Assembly: GCF_041295575.1 (NCBI RefSeq)
Contig: NZ_CP160452.1
Coordinates: 3,162,001 to 3,226,000, forward strand
Direction of reading: 5' to 3'
Length of the DNA: 64,000 nt
From: Sporosarcina pasteurii
Lineage (GTDB): Bacteria > Bacillota > Bacilli > Bacillales_A > Planococcaceae
Shown here: piece after piece, positions 1 through 8,229 of the stretch
Numbering within the stretch: the stretch's first letter is position 1
Layout of the letters: the number at the start of each line of letters is the position of its first letter
Program-made: the position numbers and the translations under genes
Notes under the pieces: model-generated
The model's input: only the letters and a program-made list of their open reading frames with translations
Told to the model about the DNA's origin: nothing
Databases searched by the model: none

Positions 1-785
1 GTGATGACAGTTCCATTACCGACCGTAGCGGCAATCTCAGGCAAATCGCCAACTATGCGCGCAGCAGTGACGAGCGCATCCGAACGTCTGTCCATCGGCG
101 TCGTCCCTGCATGTCCCGCTCGCCCTTGCACCGTCACCTCTAAATGGGTGAGGCCAACAATTCCTTCAACAATCCCAACTTGGATTCCTTTTTCTTCAAG
201 TATCGGACCTTGCTCGATATGCAGTTCAAGAAAAGCAAGAATTGTTTTCGGATCGCGCACTTTCTTTTTCGAAGGATCTAGTCCAATCTCCAACATCGCA
301 TCTTTTGCTAATATGCCTTCCGCATCCGCCAACTGATCAAAGTCCGACTCAGTTAGGACGCCCATCATCCCCCTTGAGCCCATAAGCCCGCCCCCAAACC
401 GCGAGCCTTCCTCTTCAACAAACGCAATAATTTCAAGAGGATAGAGAGGCGTAATGGCATTTTCCTTAAACAGTGCAGCCAATTCCAACCCCACAACTAC
501 ACCAGCAGTCCCGTCATAGGCACCACCATTTGGAACAGAATCAAAGTGAGAGCCGACCAGTACGGAAGGCTTGTCCGGCATCTGCCCTTCAAGTTTCCCG
601 AAAATATTTCCGAAACCATCTTCTGTAACGGTAAGCCCGTATTCGACCATTCTTTCCTTAATGTAGTTTCGTGCTAGTAAATCTTCTTGACTATACGTCA
701 ATCTTGTTACACCTTGACCTGGCGTTGCCGTAAATTGGCTTAATAACTCGATATGCTGTTGAATCCGGTTTTGATTTGCTTTCAT
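1..785 (-). CDS. M20-family Zn hydrolase, N-carbamoyl-amino-acid/allantoate amidohydrolase-like (3' end cut by window edge)
   Basis: The reading frame starts at ATG 785 behind a GAGAGGG ribosome binding site and is still open at base 1, so only about 261 N-terminal residues are visible. Seen: a metal-binding stretch GSHFDSVPNGGAYDGTAGV, the catalytic acid stretch EEEGSRFGGG, LHIEQGPILEEKG and AGTTPMDRRSDA, which together are typical of the HyuC/AmaB/AllC branch of peptidase family M20. Family members hydrolyse N-carbamoyl amino acids, allantoate or ureidoglycine in the cytosol using two metal ions; the exact substrate cannot be told. The start lies 18 bases after the stop of the upstream membrane protein (804-1994), so the two are probably co-transcribed and that protein may import the substrate. 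Confidence 0.85.
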   Translation of the reverse strand, partial: MKANQNRIQQHIELLSQFTATPGQGVTRLTYSQEDLLARNYIKERMVEYGLTVTEDGFGNIFGKLEGQMPDKPSVLVGSHFDSVPNGGAYDGTAGVVVGLELAALFKENAITPLYPLEIIAFVEEEGSRFGGGLMGSRGMMGVLTESDFDQLADAEGILAKDAMLEIGLDPSKKKVRDPKTILAFLELHIEQGPILEEKGIQVGIVEGIVGLTHLEVTVQGRAGHAGTTPMDRRSDALVTAARIVGDLPEIAATVGNGTVI

Positions 786-803
786 AACTTCAACCCTCTC
801 TAC

Positions 804-1994
804 TTATAGGAATGCAACAAAAGTACCCGCGAGGATAACAGAGACAATCGTAACACTTATAAAACCACCGACAAGCATTGGCGGAAGCATATGACTTGTC
901 AAAACTTCTCTTTCCTCTTCATCTTCTGTTAAGGCATTAATGACTTCGACTGTAATGATGTAGTCTGCCGGGAAACCATACAACGCAGTCAATGATACAG
1001 CGAATGCCATTTCCTTACTGACTTTTAACACTTTCCCCATAATGAACGAGAAGATGTACATCCCAATCACACCAAATCCGATACAAACAACGAGTGGATA
1101 TAAGATACCTAACATCATGTCGGGTGTGGCGACTTTCAAACCATCAAAGACGAAGAGCATTAACCCAAGAATCGCAAACCCGAATCCATTTGCCCTTTGC
1201 AATGAATTACGCTCTAAAAACCCAACGCTTGTTGCAATAACACCGAATACTAAGCAAAGGACAAACGGGCTAACAGCTACAAATGGTGCGAGCAATTCAG
1301 ATGTCAAATAGGCAAGATATCCAACAATCGCTAATCTTAAATACTTAAAGTAATCCGTATTGTATTTCTTAGGCATTTTACTAAATAATTTAAGCTCTTG
1401 TTCTTTTGACGCTTCCTCTTTCTCTATATCTTCCGTCTTCTTTTCTAATTCTCCATTGCGATACTTGCTAAGAAGCGTTTTTCCTTCTTTCTTCAAAACG
1501 AAAGAAGTCATCGGATATCCCGCGAAACCTTGCATCACGTAGATAACTATCGCGAATACCGACAACATCGTAAGCCCGGCTTCTGCTGCACCTTCCGACA
1601 TAATTAACGCGGAAACAATGCCGCCAACGAGCGGTGGAATGGCAACAAGTACTGTTTGAACATCAAATAGTATTGTTCCAAATCCGAATAGTATGACAAT
1701 AATACCTAGAATCCCGGCTAAGGAAATTAATATCGTTTTCCATTGTTTAGCTAATTCTTGAACAGACAATAGTGTACCCATATTTGTAATCAGTAAATAG
1801 ATTAACATGACCGCAACAGTAGGCGGAACCCCTGCAAGCGCAACAATATCTTGCGGAAAAAAAGTCCAATATCCAAGCAAGAAGAGGACCGCACTAACAA
1901 AAACAGAGGGAATCCAAGCTTTCGTGCGAACGGCAACAAGATCTCCGATAAATAATATAGCAACAACAAGTACTAAAGCTAACATTTGCGACAT
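804..1994 (-). CDS. Polytopic membrane protein, putative transporter
   Basis: 396 residues, about 10-12 hydrophobic segments, with one charged cytoplasmic-type loop around residues 180-205 (rich in K and E). Layout (two hydrophobic halves separated by a charged linker, SEGAAEAG in the first half and LYGFPADYIIT in the second) resembles sodium:carboxylate symporters of the GltS type, but I do not recognise the family with certainty. The start at ATG 1994 is supported by an AGAAAAGAGGG ribosome binding site. It is followed after 18 bases by the M20 amidohydrolase, which suggests uptake of an amide or carbamoyl compound. The transport role is inference. Confidence 0.5.
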   Translation of the reverse strand: MSQMLALVLVVAILFIGDLVAVRTKAWIPSVFVSAVLFLLGYWTFFPQDIVALAGVPPTVAVMLIYLLITNMGTLLSVQELAKQWKTILISLAGILGIIVILFGFGTILFDVQTVLVAIPPLVGGIVSALIMSEGAAEAGLTMLSVFAIVIYVMQGFAGYPMTSFVLKKEGKTLLSKYRNGELEKKTEDIEKEEASKEQELKLFSKMPKKYNTDYFKYLRLAIVGYLAYLTSELLAPFVAVSPFVLCLVFGVIATSVGFLERNSLQRANGFGFAILGLMLFVFDGLKVATPDMMLGILYPLVVCIGFGVIGMYIFSFIMGKVLKVSKEMAFAVSLTALYGFPADYIITVEVINALTEDEEEREVLTSHMLPPMLVGGFISVTIVSVILAGTFVAFL

Positions 1995-2450
1995 AACAAT
2001 CCCTCTTTTCTAAAAATATCAAATAGACATAAATTTATAATGTCGATTGTGAAATAATAACACAACTCTTTCTATTCTGCAAATAGTTTTTTAATATAAT
2101 GAATAAGCGTTTTTTAACCATTCGATTAATTCCGATAACCTAGAAAGAATCTGAAACCGCTGTCAAATTGTTCTTCTACCGAAAACACCATCACTTAAAT
2201 AATGGAATTGAAACCTTAAAAAATTGCAGACGTCAATTTGTTAGGAATGTTTTCTCAGGAACATGGCGAAACTGGGGAATAGGAGTAAATAAGGAAAAGG
2301 ATACAAAGTTTTTCATCACTTTAAAACAACAATAAAGAGGTTCATGCTATACTTACAACAGAAGCTGAATATCAATTACTATTTCGTTCATATCTCGTCC
2401 ATATTTACGCAATATAATTGATTCACACATATGGTATTGGAGGAAAAATA
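1995..2450. other. 456-base intergenic region between divergent genes, no gene seen
   Basis: AT-rich spacer between the minus-strand membrane protein gene and prsA. An extended -10 element (TGC TATACT, ending at 2353) may belong to prsA. An imperfect palindrome TTGTG-N9-CACAA lies near 2047-2065, close to the expected promoter of the minus-strand gene. No coding frame or RNA motif was recognised. Confidence 0.4.
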
Positions 2451-3323
2451 ATGGTTAAGAAATGGTTGAATACGAAAGTAAAGGTCGGATTGGCGGCCCT
2501 AAGTTTAGTCGTAATCACTGGTTGTTCAAATGGGGAGTCTGTTGCCACTGTTGATGGTGAAAAAATTACAAAAGATGAACTGTATGAAATTCTTGTACAA
2601 TCTAATGGACAACAAGCACTTGATGCTTTAATCGATGAAAAAATTGTAAATCTTGAAGTGAAGAAAGAAGACATCAAAGTTTCGGATGAAGAAATTGATG
2701 AGGAAATTACGAAATTCATTGAAAATGCAGGTGGCGAAGAAGCATTTAATAACGCATTAGAACAAAGTGGTATGACAGAAAAAGATTTTAAAGATGATGT
2801 CATTCAATACTTATCCATTCGTAAATTAATGGAACCACGTGTTGAAGTAACGGACGAAGAAATTGAAACGTACTTTGAAGAAAATAAAGAGGCCTTTAAT
2901 GTTGAAGAACAAGTTGAGGCAAGACATATTTTAGTGGAAGACGAAAAAACGGCAAATGAAATCGTACAAAAGCTAGAAGACGGTGAAGATTTTGCTGAAT
3001 TAGCGAAAGAGTATTCAACAGATGAAGGTTCAGGCGCACTGGGCGGAGACTTAGGTTTCTTTACACGCGGTAGAATGGTACCTGAGTTCGAAGAAAAAGC
3101 CTTTTCTTTGAAAGTCGGCGAAATTAGCGAACCTGTAAAAAGTGAATATGGTTACCATATCATTGAAGTATTAGATAAAAAAGAAGCAAAAGATGCCGTT
3201 TTTGAAGACCATGTTGTTGAGATTCGCGAAAAGCTATTTGAAGACAAAATGCAAACTGAATACGTCACTTGGTTAGAAGAAGCAAGAGAAAAATACGACA
3301 TCAAAAACAATCTAGACAAATAA
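2451..3323 (+). CDS. prsA: Foldase lipoprotein PrsA, parvulin-type peptidyl-prolyl isomerase
   Basis: PrsA is anchored outside the cytoplasmic membrane and helps secreted proteins fold. The ATG at 2451 is chosen because TTGGAGGA sits 6 bases upstream; a longer frame from 2418 lacks such a site. The protein (290 residues) has a lipoprotein signal with lipobox ITGC, Cys25 being the lipid anchor. The parvulin domain lies in the middle to C-terminal half ([34 protein letters not shown]). The rest is acidic and helical, as in other PrsA proteins. It is monocistronic with its own terminator directly behind it. Family assignment is secure. Confidence 0.95.
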   Translation: MVKKWLNTKVKVGLAALSLVVITGCSNGESVATVDGEKITKDELYEILVQSNGQQALDALIDEKIVNLEVKKEDIKVSDEEIDEEITKFIENAGGEEAFNNALEQSGMTEKDFKDDVIQYLSIRKLMEPRVEVTDEEIETYFEENKEAFNVEEQVEARHILVEDEKTANEIVQKLEDGEDFAELAKEYSTDEGSGALGGDLGFFTRGRMVPEFEEKAFSLKVGEISEPVKSEYGYHIIEVLDKKEAKDAVFEDHVVEIREKLFEDKMQTEYVTWLEEAREKYDIKNNLDK

Positions 3324-3330
3324 GTTAGCA

Positions 3331-3362
3331 AAAAACCGACACATCCAGGTGTCGGTTTTTTT
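3331..3362 (+). terminator. Intrinsic terminator of prsA
   Basis: Perfect stem ACCGACAC/GTGTCGGT with loop ATCCAG region, preceded by A-run and followed by seven T. The A-run on the left lets it work on the minus strand for the wrbA-like gene as well. Confidence 0.9.
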
Positions 3363-3379
3363 GATTCAAATGTATACAT

Positions 3380-3991
3380 TTACTCTAAATTTTTCAATGC
3401 GTTTGCGACGCTAACTGTTCGTTTCGCTTGGTGAGCTACTGCTGCTTTGATAGCTGCCTCATCTTCCACCATTTTACCGTCTTGTCCGACCGTGACACTT
3501 GTTCCGTATGGGTTGCCCCCTGCACTAAATATAACAGGATCCGTATAGCCCGGAGCCGCAACAATGGCTCCCCAATGATACATGGTCGTATAAAGAGACA
3601 AAATCGTTGCCTCTTGGCCGCCGTGTGGGTTTTGCGCGGATGACATTGCGCTCACTGCTTTATTCGCAAGTTTACCTTCTGCCCATAGACCACCGACTGT
3701 ATCGATAAAACTTTGCACTTGGCTCGCAATATTTCCAAAACGCGTCGGCACACTAAAAATAATCGCTTCCGCCCACTCCAAATCTTCAGGCGTCACTTCA
3801 GGCACATTTTTTGTCGCTTGTGCATGTGCTTTCCATCCTTCGTTGGCATCGATTGCTGATTGCGGCGCGGTTTCAGGTATTTTTAATACTTTTACTTCAG
3901 CCCCCGCCGCTTTCGCCCCTTCTTCTGCCCATTTGGCCAATCGATAATTCGTTCCACCAGCACTGTAATAAACAATTGCCGTTTTGGTCAT
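3380..3991 (-). CDS. wrbA: NAD(P)H:quinone oxidoreductase, WrbA-type flavodoxin
   Basis: Two-electron reduction of quinones with FMN, avoiding semiquinone formation. The FMN phosphate loop near the N-terminus (YYSAGGTNYRLA), the flavin-contacting VPTRFGN and the SSAQNPHGGQEAT segment identify the WrbA family; 203 residues is the normal length. The frame is open further upstream to 4045, but AAAGGGG is placed 9 bases before ATG 3991, so that start is preferred (ATG 4000 overlaps the ribosome binding site). It is downstream of the mhqD-like esterase with an 80-base gap, so both are probably expressed from the promoter near 4780-4808 in response to quinones. Confidence 0.88.
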   Translation of the reverse strand: MTKTAIVYYSAGGTNYRLAKWAEEGAKAAGAEVKVLKIPETAPQSAIDANEGWKAHAQATKNVPEVTPEDLEWAEAIIFSVPTRFGNIASQVQSFIDTVGGLWAEGKLANKAVSAMSSAQNPHGGQEATILSLYTTMYHWGAIVAAPGYTDPVIFSAGGNPYGTSVTVGQDGKMVEDEAAIKAAVAHQAKRTVSVANALKNLE

Positions 3992-4071
3992 GTTTTCCAT
4001 CCCCTTTGCACTCACATTACCAAACATTCTATATAAATAACCCATGTCTTACTCCCCGCTTCGCATTGTTG

Positions 4072-4683
4072 TTACGAACCGAAATTCGTCTCAAACCACT
4101 CAGCAGCCGCTGCTACTTCCGTCCTCGTGAGCGAATGACCGTTCATCTCCCAGTGTAACGCAGTTTCAGCACCTGCACCTCTCAGAAGCTCATCCAATTC
4201 TTCCGATTCAACCATTGGACAAATCGGGTCATTCTTACCCGCGGCAATGAACACTTTCGTTCCTTCAAGATTTGGTAACTGAAGGCCTCTTCTCGGCACC
4301 ATTGGATGATGAAGGCTCGCTCCTTTTAAACTTCCCTCATAATGGAATAATAAACTTCCAGCGATATTTGCACCATTCGAATAACCCACAGCAATCACAT
4401 TGTCCCGATCAAATTTGTACTTTTCTGCTGCCTCGTCAAGAAACGCGTGCAACTCTTTCGTCCTAAAAATTAAATCTTCCTCGTCAAATATACCTTCCGC
4501 TAATCTGCGGAAAAATCGTGGCATGCCATTTTCAGAAACATTTCCACGAACACTTAACACCGCCGCATCCGGATCAATTAAATCTGCAAGTGGCAATAAA
4601 TCTTCTTCCGTGCCGCCTGTACCATGTAATAATAAAAGAACTGGCTTAGCCGCATCTTTACCTTCTTTAAAAACATGAATCAT
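4072..4683 (-). CDS. mhqD: MhqD-like alpha/beta hydrolase (carboxylesterase)
   Basis: 203 residues, one alpha/beta-hydrolase domain. Seen: oxyanion region LLLLHGTGGTEEDL, nucleophile elbow GYSNG, acid in GKNDPICP, and catalytic His in MNGHSL. This is the COG0400 phospholipase/carboxylesterase group. Bacillus subtilis MhqD of this group belongs to the MhqR regulon induced by methylhydroquinone. The call here rests on similarity plus context: a wrbA-like quinone reductase follows, and a promoter with an MhqR-type inverted repeat lies 80-125 bases upstream. The start ATG 4683 has AGGGGG in front. The precise substrate is unknown. Confidence 0.78.
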   Translation of the reverse strand: MIHVFKEGKDAAKPVLLLLHGTGGTEEDLLPLADLIDPDAAVLSVRGNVSENGMPRFFRRLAEGIFDEEDLIFRTKELHAFLDEAAEKYKFDRDNVIAVGYSNGANIAGSLLFHYEGSLKGASLHHPMVPRRGLQLPNLEGTKVFIAAGKNDPICPMVESEELDELLRGAGAETALHWEMNGHSLTRTEVAAAAEWFETNFGS

Positions 4684-4761
4684 ATGTCATTCCCCCTATT
4701 TCGATTGTGAACTAGGATCCTCATTATACGCTTTTCATTCCCCAGAACACGCTTCCTAAAC

Positions 4762-4808
4762 TATCTCGAATTCAAGACGATACTAACAAAGGGAATTTAC
4801 CTTGTCAA
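4762..4808 (-). promoter_or_regulatory. Promoter with MhqR-type operator for the mhqD-wrbA pair
   Basis: On the minus strand: -35 TTGACA (4803-4808), 17-base spacer, -10 TAGTAT (4780-4785), then directly the imperfect inverted repeat TATCTCGAATTCAAG (read on the plus strand, 4762-4776) over the expected start site. The same 15-mer in the same place relative to the promoter occurs in front of the mhqO-like gene at 31365. It agrees with the MhqR operator (TATCT-cgaattcg-AGATA) described for B. subtilis as I recall it. Regulation by MhqR is inference; no mhqR gene is in the window. Confidence 0.75.
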
Positions 4809-4818
4809 TCTATCCGTT

Positions 4819-6024
4819 TTATTCAAAGTTTGAAAAACGCCAATAATGCCAACTCATCACATCAGACATCCAAATAAGTCCATTGCTTTCGGCTAGATGA
4901 ATGGGTATCCATCCATTTTGTGCGCCGCGCACAAGATAGACTTCATGATGCGGCGCCTGATTATGGTACCCAGTCATATCAAATGTCCCATCCCTTCGCA
5001 GAACAGCACGAACTTCATAATTAATCTTCGGTGCTTGAACAAGTGGATTTTGGACTTCATGCATTAACAGAAAACCGGCCTCTCCTGGCTTATGATCGCT
5101 TCTTTCCAAAACAACCCCGTCACTAGTGGCTTGCGCTTCTTTTCTAATTCGGCCTACATGATCATACGCCACTGTCATCCCAATATTTCTTGTACAGACC
5201 ATTGGCGACTTTACCTGTCCATAGTCGAGTGAAACATCGACCCTTGTGCGAAAACTCGTACCGTCTGGATTAAAATCTCTCGCATCCCCTTTGAATAGAT
5301 GATTTTTGGAAAAGAAATTGGGGTTTTTAATCATTTCTTCTTTCAAAAAGGTTGTATAGCGAAATTGCCATTCATTCACTTTGCTTTTAGCTGTTCGTTG
5401 CAAAGTTGGAATCAGTAATTCACGCGGCCTTCCAATTTCCTTCGTCACCGTAAACCTTTCAATCGCTGGTTGTTTCTGTGACGTCTTTTTATTCATCATC
5501 CCAAGGACTGTAGCTGCCACTGATTTCCCTTTGCTAAACCGTTCTTCTGACATCGCAAGGGGCCTTTTCGATTGAATTCGATATGTATAGGTTTGATCCA
5601 TTGAAATATCACGGTCAATATATTGGTTCTTCTGCACCTCTTTGATAAATACATCATTTCGATAAATTTCATAATGTGAAACGTCTTTTATTTTTTCCCA
5701 AGACAATGCAATTTGGGACTTGGCTACGATGGTCGTCATGACAAGAAATTGCAAAGGGTTTTTAACATTGCGTTCTTCTGCATAAGCCGAAGTTTGAAGG
5801 CGCACAACATCCACAACCTCTTCATTCACAACACGTTCAATCGAGTAGTTATACAGTTTCGCATGCTTAAAATCACCGTCCTTAAACTCCGCTACCGTCC
5901 CCTCGTATAAAAGTTCACCGTCGCGATATACATAATAATTCCCACCCAAATCGCGCCAAGTAAAATGAATGACATCATGCTTATGCGTCACAGTTTGCAC
6001 TTCAAACAACGCTTCATTAACCAT
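4819..6024 (-). CDS. DUF3238-like protein with fibronectin-III-like N-terminal segments
   Basis: About 401 residues from ATG 6024 (GTG 6036 is an alternative but sits on the ribosome binding site). The N-terminal half has two repeats of the beta-rich type (FTWRDLGGNYYVYRDGELLYEG and LSWEKIKDVSHYEIYRND, spaced about 95 residues), resembling fibronectin type III modules. The C-terminal half, containing GDARDFNPDGTSFRTRVDV and ending in MSWHYWRFSNFE, resembles proteins of unknown function DUF3238. There is no signal peptide or membrane segment. Its ribosome binding site AAGGAG lies inside the terminator hairpin of the thi operon in front of it. Function unknown. Confidence 0.6.
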   Translation of the reverse strand: MVNEALFEVQTVTHKHDVIHFTWRDLGGNYYVYRDGELLYEGTVAEFKDGDFKHAKLYNYSIERVVNEEVVDVVRLQTSAYAEERNVKNPLQFLVMTTIVAKSQIALSWEKIKDVSHYEIYRNDVFIKEVQKNQYIDRDISMDQTYTYRIQSKRPLAMSEERFSKGKSVAATVLGMMNKKTSQKQPAIERFTVTKEIGRPRELLIPTLQRTAKSKVNEWQFRYTTFLKEEMIKNPNFFSKNHLFKGDARDFNPDGTSFRTRVDVSLDYGQVKSPMVCTRNIGMTVAYDHVGRIRKEAQATSDGVVLERSDHKPGEAGFLLMHEVQNPLVQAPKINYEVRAVLRRDGTFDMTGYHNQAPHHEVYLVRGAQNGWIPIHLAESNGLIWMSDVMSWHYWRFSNFE

Positions 6025-6057
6025 AAAAAACCACACTCTCCTTTTAGGAAAGTGTGG
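6025..6057 (-). terminator. Terminator of thiDE overlapping the ribosome binding site of the next gene
   Basis: On the minus strand a stem CCACACT...AGTGTGG with inner TCCT/AGGA pairs is followed by six T, then the ATG of the DUF3238-like gene. The 3' arm of the hairpin contains AAGGAG, the ribosome binding site of that gene. Read-through transcripts would therefore carry a masked site. Confidence 0.8.
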
Positions 6058-6085
6058 CGAATTTCATTGAGGATTATTCATTTTT

Positions 6086-6745
6086 TTACATTTCAACACC
6101 AGTTGACGCTAGCGTTACACTCCCTTTAATTGCGCGCGTTACTTGTTCTACATCTTCGGAATTTGCAATTGCCGAAATCATCGCGACACCTGAAGCCCCT
6201 TCACGAATAACCCTTCCTGCTTTCCGCTCTGTAATGCCTCCAATACCTACAATCGGAAGACCCGGAAGTACATTCGCCACTTGACGAACTAGCTCTGTCC
6301 CGACCGGTGCACCTGCATTTTCTTTAGATGTCGTTTCAAATAAAGGCCCAATCCCAACATAGTTCGCACCCGCATCGGAAGCCGCCATGGCATCTTCAAT
6401 CGAATGCGTGGAAACGCCTAGTATCTTTTCTGAACCAATCTTTTCACGGACCTTAGCAATGTCCCCATCTTCTTGTCCAATATGAACACCGTCTGCGCCA
6501 ACTTCTACGGCCAAGTCGACATCATCGTTCACAATAAAGGGAACTTTAAATTTGTTACAAAGCTGTTTACATTGTTCAGCTAATGCTTTTAAATCATCCC
6601 CTTGTAACGCGCCCTCCCCTTTTTCACGCAATTGGAAAGTAGTAATGCCCCCTTTTAAAGCAGCTTGTAAAACATCAAGTAGATTTCGATCTCCAATATT
6701 TGTTGTTCCGGCAATAAAGTATAATTGTAGTTTACTTTTATCCAT
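6086..6745 (-). CDS. thiE: Thiamine phosphate synthase ThiE
   Basis: Joins 4-amino-5-hydroxymethyl-2-methylpyrimidine diphosphate (HMP-PP) and thiazole phosphate (HET-P) to thiamine phosphate in the cytosol. The 219-residue TIM barrel shows the family motifs QLREKG near the N-terminus, VNDDVDLA, GADGVHIGQED, GIGPLFETTSK and the phosphate-binding VGIGGIT. It overlaps thiD by 8 bases, so translation is probably coupled. With ThiD and the ThiM/ThiW operon on the other strand it covers salvage of both thiamine halves; no de novo genes (thiC, thiG) are in the window. Confidence 0.96.
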   Translation of the reverse strand: MDKSKLQLYFIAGTTNIGDRNLLDVLQAALKGGITTFQLREKGEGALQGDDLKALAEQCKQLCNKFKVPFIVNDDVDLAVEVGADGVHIGQEDGDIAKVREKIGSEKILGVSTHSIEDAMAASDAGANYVGIGPLFETTSKENAGAPVGTELVRQVANVLPGLPIVGIGGITERKAGRVIREGASGVAMISAIANSEDVEQVTRAIKGSVTLASTGVEM

Positions 6746-7574
6746 CGATCACAACTCCCTTTTCATGTTTTTCAGCTTTCATTTGCTGCTTATATGCCCA
6801 GTGATTGGTTGGGCCATGTCCACTCCCTATGTCTAACCCATTTTCAATTGCAGCATGAATAAAATTCTTTGCAGAAACAACAGCATCTGCTTGATTTTTA
6901 CCCTCTGCAAGAAAGGCAGTCAACGCAGCCGCATACGTACAACCTGTCCCATGTGTATCTTTTGTGTCAATCCAAGGCGTACGTACGTAAAACTTCTCCC
7001 CTGCGGCAGACATAAATAAATCTTCCGCATCAGGTACGTCTACCCGATGTCCCCCTTTAATGACGACGGATTGCGCCCCTAATGCCAATATATGCTTGGC
7101 CGCTTTTTCTATGTCCGCATTGTTTTGGATACGTAACCCCGTCAGAACTTCAGCTTCTGGAATATTGGGTGTCACTACTGTCGCAATAGGAAGAAGTTCA
7201 TTCTTCAACGCCTCAATTGCTTCCTCCTGAAGTAAAGAAGCCCCACCTTTTGCGATCATCACAGGATCAATGACGAGCGGAATTTCCTGTTTCTTTAATT
7301 GCTCAGCCACGACTTTAATAATATCTGATGAAAACAACATCCCCGTTTTCACAGCATGCACGGGAAAATCCGTAAAAATGGCTTCAATTTGTGCGGCGAT
7401 GATCTCTAGATCTATCGATTGGATCGCATGAACTCCTTGCGTATTTTGTGCCGTCACTGCTGTTAATGCGGACGTACCAAATACCCCAAGCTCCTGAAAC
7501 GTCTTTAAATCCGCTTGAATACCGGCACCTCCACTGTTATCTGAACCAGCAATTGTCATTGCGATTTGAACCAT
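6738..7574 (-). CDS. thiD: Hydroxymethylpyrimidine (phosphate) kinase ThiD
   Basis: 278 residues of the ribokinase fold. The N-terminal substrate loop SGGAGIQADLKTF, VIKGGH and the C-terminal anion hole DTHGTGCTYAAAL are seen. It phosphorylates 4-amino-5-hydroxymethyl-2-methylpyrimidine (HMP) twice to the diphosphate used by ThiE; paralogues of this family act on pyridoxine, but the linkage with thiE behind a TPP riboswitch makes the thiamine role the better reading. The first gene of a two-gene operon. Confidence 0.93.
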   Translation of the reverse strand: MVQIAMTIAGSDNSGGAGIQADLKTFQELGVFGTSALTAVTAQNTQGVHAIQSIDLEIIAAQIEAIFTDFPVHAVKTGMLFSSDIIKVVAEQLKKQEIPLVIDPVMIAKGGASLLQEEAIEALKNELLPIATVVTPNIPEAEVLTGLRIQNNADIEKAAKHILALGAQSVVIKGGHRVDVPDAEDLFMSAAGEKFYVRTPWIDTKDTHGTGCTYAAALTAFLAEGKNQADAVVSAKNFIHAAIENGLDIGSGHGPTNHWAYKQQMKAEKHEKGVVIDG

Positions 7575-7589
7575 TTCAACTCACGTCCT

Positions 7590-7632
7590 TTTTTAAAATA
7601 AAGCCGCTTTCCGGTAACGTTAGAAAGCGGCG
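7590..7632 (-). terminator. Riboswitch expression platform: terminator in front of thiD
   Basis: On the minus strand GCCGCTTTC / GAAAGCGGC (arms 7623-7631 and 7603-7611) followed by CTTTATTTT. It lies between the TPP aptamer and the ribosome binding site of thiD, the usual place for a transcription-terminating platform. Confidence 0.85.
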
Positions 7633-7653
7633 GTCATCCTTTTATACAAAAAG

Positions 7654-7752
7654 ACGTGCCACTTCCCTACGCCAGTATCATCCGGATCAGGTTCTAAGGA
7701 TCTGTACAAAACATATACATCTCAGCCTTTGTTAGGCACTCCTAGTGGTTGT
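7654..7752 (-). promoter_or_regulatory. TPP riboswitch (THI element) controlling thiD-thiE
   Basis: On the minus strand the conserved thi-box elements appear in order: GGAGTGCC, the pyrimidine sensor CTGAGATG, AACCTGATC, and the closing GGGAAGTGGCAC. Family known: binds thiamine pyrophosphate and switches expression off. An extended -10 (TGC TATAGT, 7774-7779) lies just upstream. Confidence 0.95.
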
Positions 7753-7922
7753 AGAACTATTCAGCTTTTATTCACTATAGCACATTTACACAAGGATATT
7801 GCCTTGTTCACAGAACCTTTAAGAAACTTTTACAAATTTAACTGAATAACCTTTGCCGAAATCTACTCATTTTTTGTCATCAAATGTAAACTTTATCCTA
7901 ATTACAATAAAGTACGAACTAT

Positions 7923-7964
7923 GTTGATTTCCGTTCCGGGCGGACGCTTTCCACTACAATCAAC
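7923..7964. repeat. 42-bp dispersed repeat, copy 1
   Basis: Bounded by the inverted ends GTTGATT / AATCAAC. A second copy at 38097-38138 matches at 39 of 42 positions. Core CCGTTCCGGGCGGACGCTTTCC resembles GC-rich intergenic elements common in Bacillales; related wording occurs at 30090-30140. Confidence 0.75.
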
Positions 7965-8049
7965 GAGACACCCTCATCATTAAGATGAACTTTTAAAAAA
8001 GTAAGGATACTTAAATTCATCTATATTATAAAAATAAGCAATTGTGAAA

Positions 8050-8079
8050 TTGATTCATCTAGCAAAATTATGCTATAGT
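8050..8079 (+). promoter_or_regulatory. Promoter of thiM-thiW
   Basis: TTGATT (8050-8055), 18-base spacer, extended -10 TGC TATAGT (8074-8079). The same TGCTATAGTG wording is found in the promoter of the divergent thiD operon. Confidence 0.65.
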
Positions 8080-8101
8080 GAATCTAAATTCAAATAGTTT
8101 A

Positions 8102-8197
8102 TTGCCACTGGAGGTGCCTTTGTGAAAGGCTGAGATGCATATACATATGCGGACTCTTTGAACCTGATCTGGTTTAGACCAGCGGAGGGAAGTGGAT
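8102..8197 (+). promoter_or_regulatory. TPP riboswitch controlling thiM-thiW
   Basis: Conserved elements in order: GGAGGTGCC, CTGAGATG, GAACCTGATCTGG, and the closing GGAGGGAAGTGG. A terminator at 8230-8263 is the likely expression platform. Confidence 0.95.
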
Positions 8198-8229
8198 CCG
8201 CGTTTCTTTTACACCATATCGAAATCGTG

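Noticed and set aside
1..336. Open frame of 111 codons on the plus strand at the left edge
   Set aside because: It lies opposite the M20 hydrolase, whose motifs are unmistakable; no ribosome binding site and low-complexity Ser/Pro content.
7448..7735. Plus-strand frame of 95 codons upstream of thiD
   Set aside because: It is opposite to the start of thiD and its TPP riboswitch.
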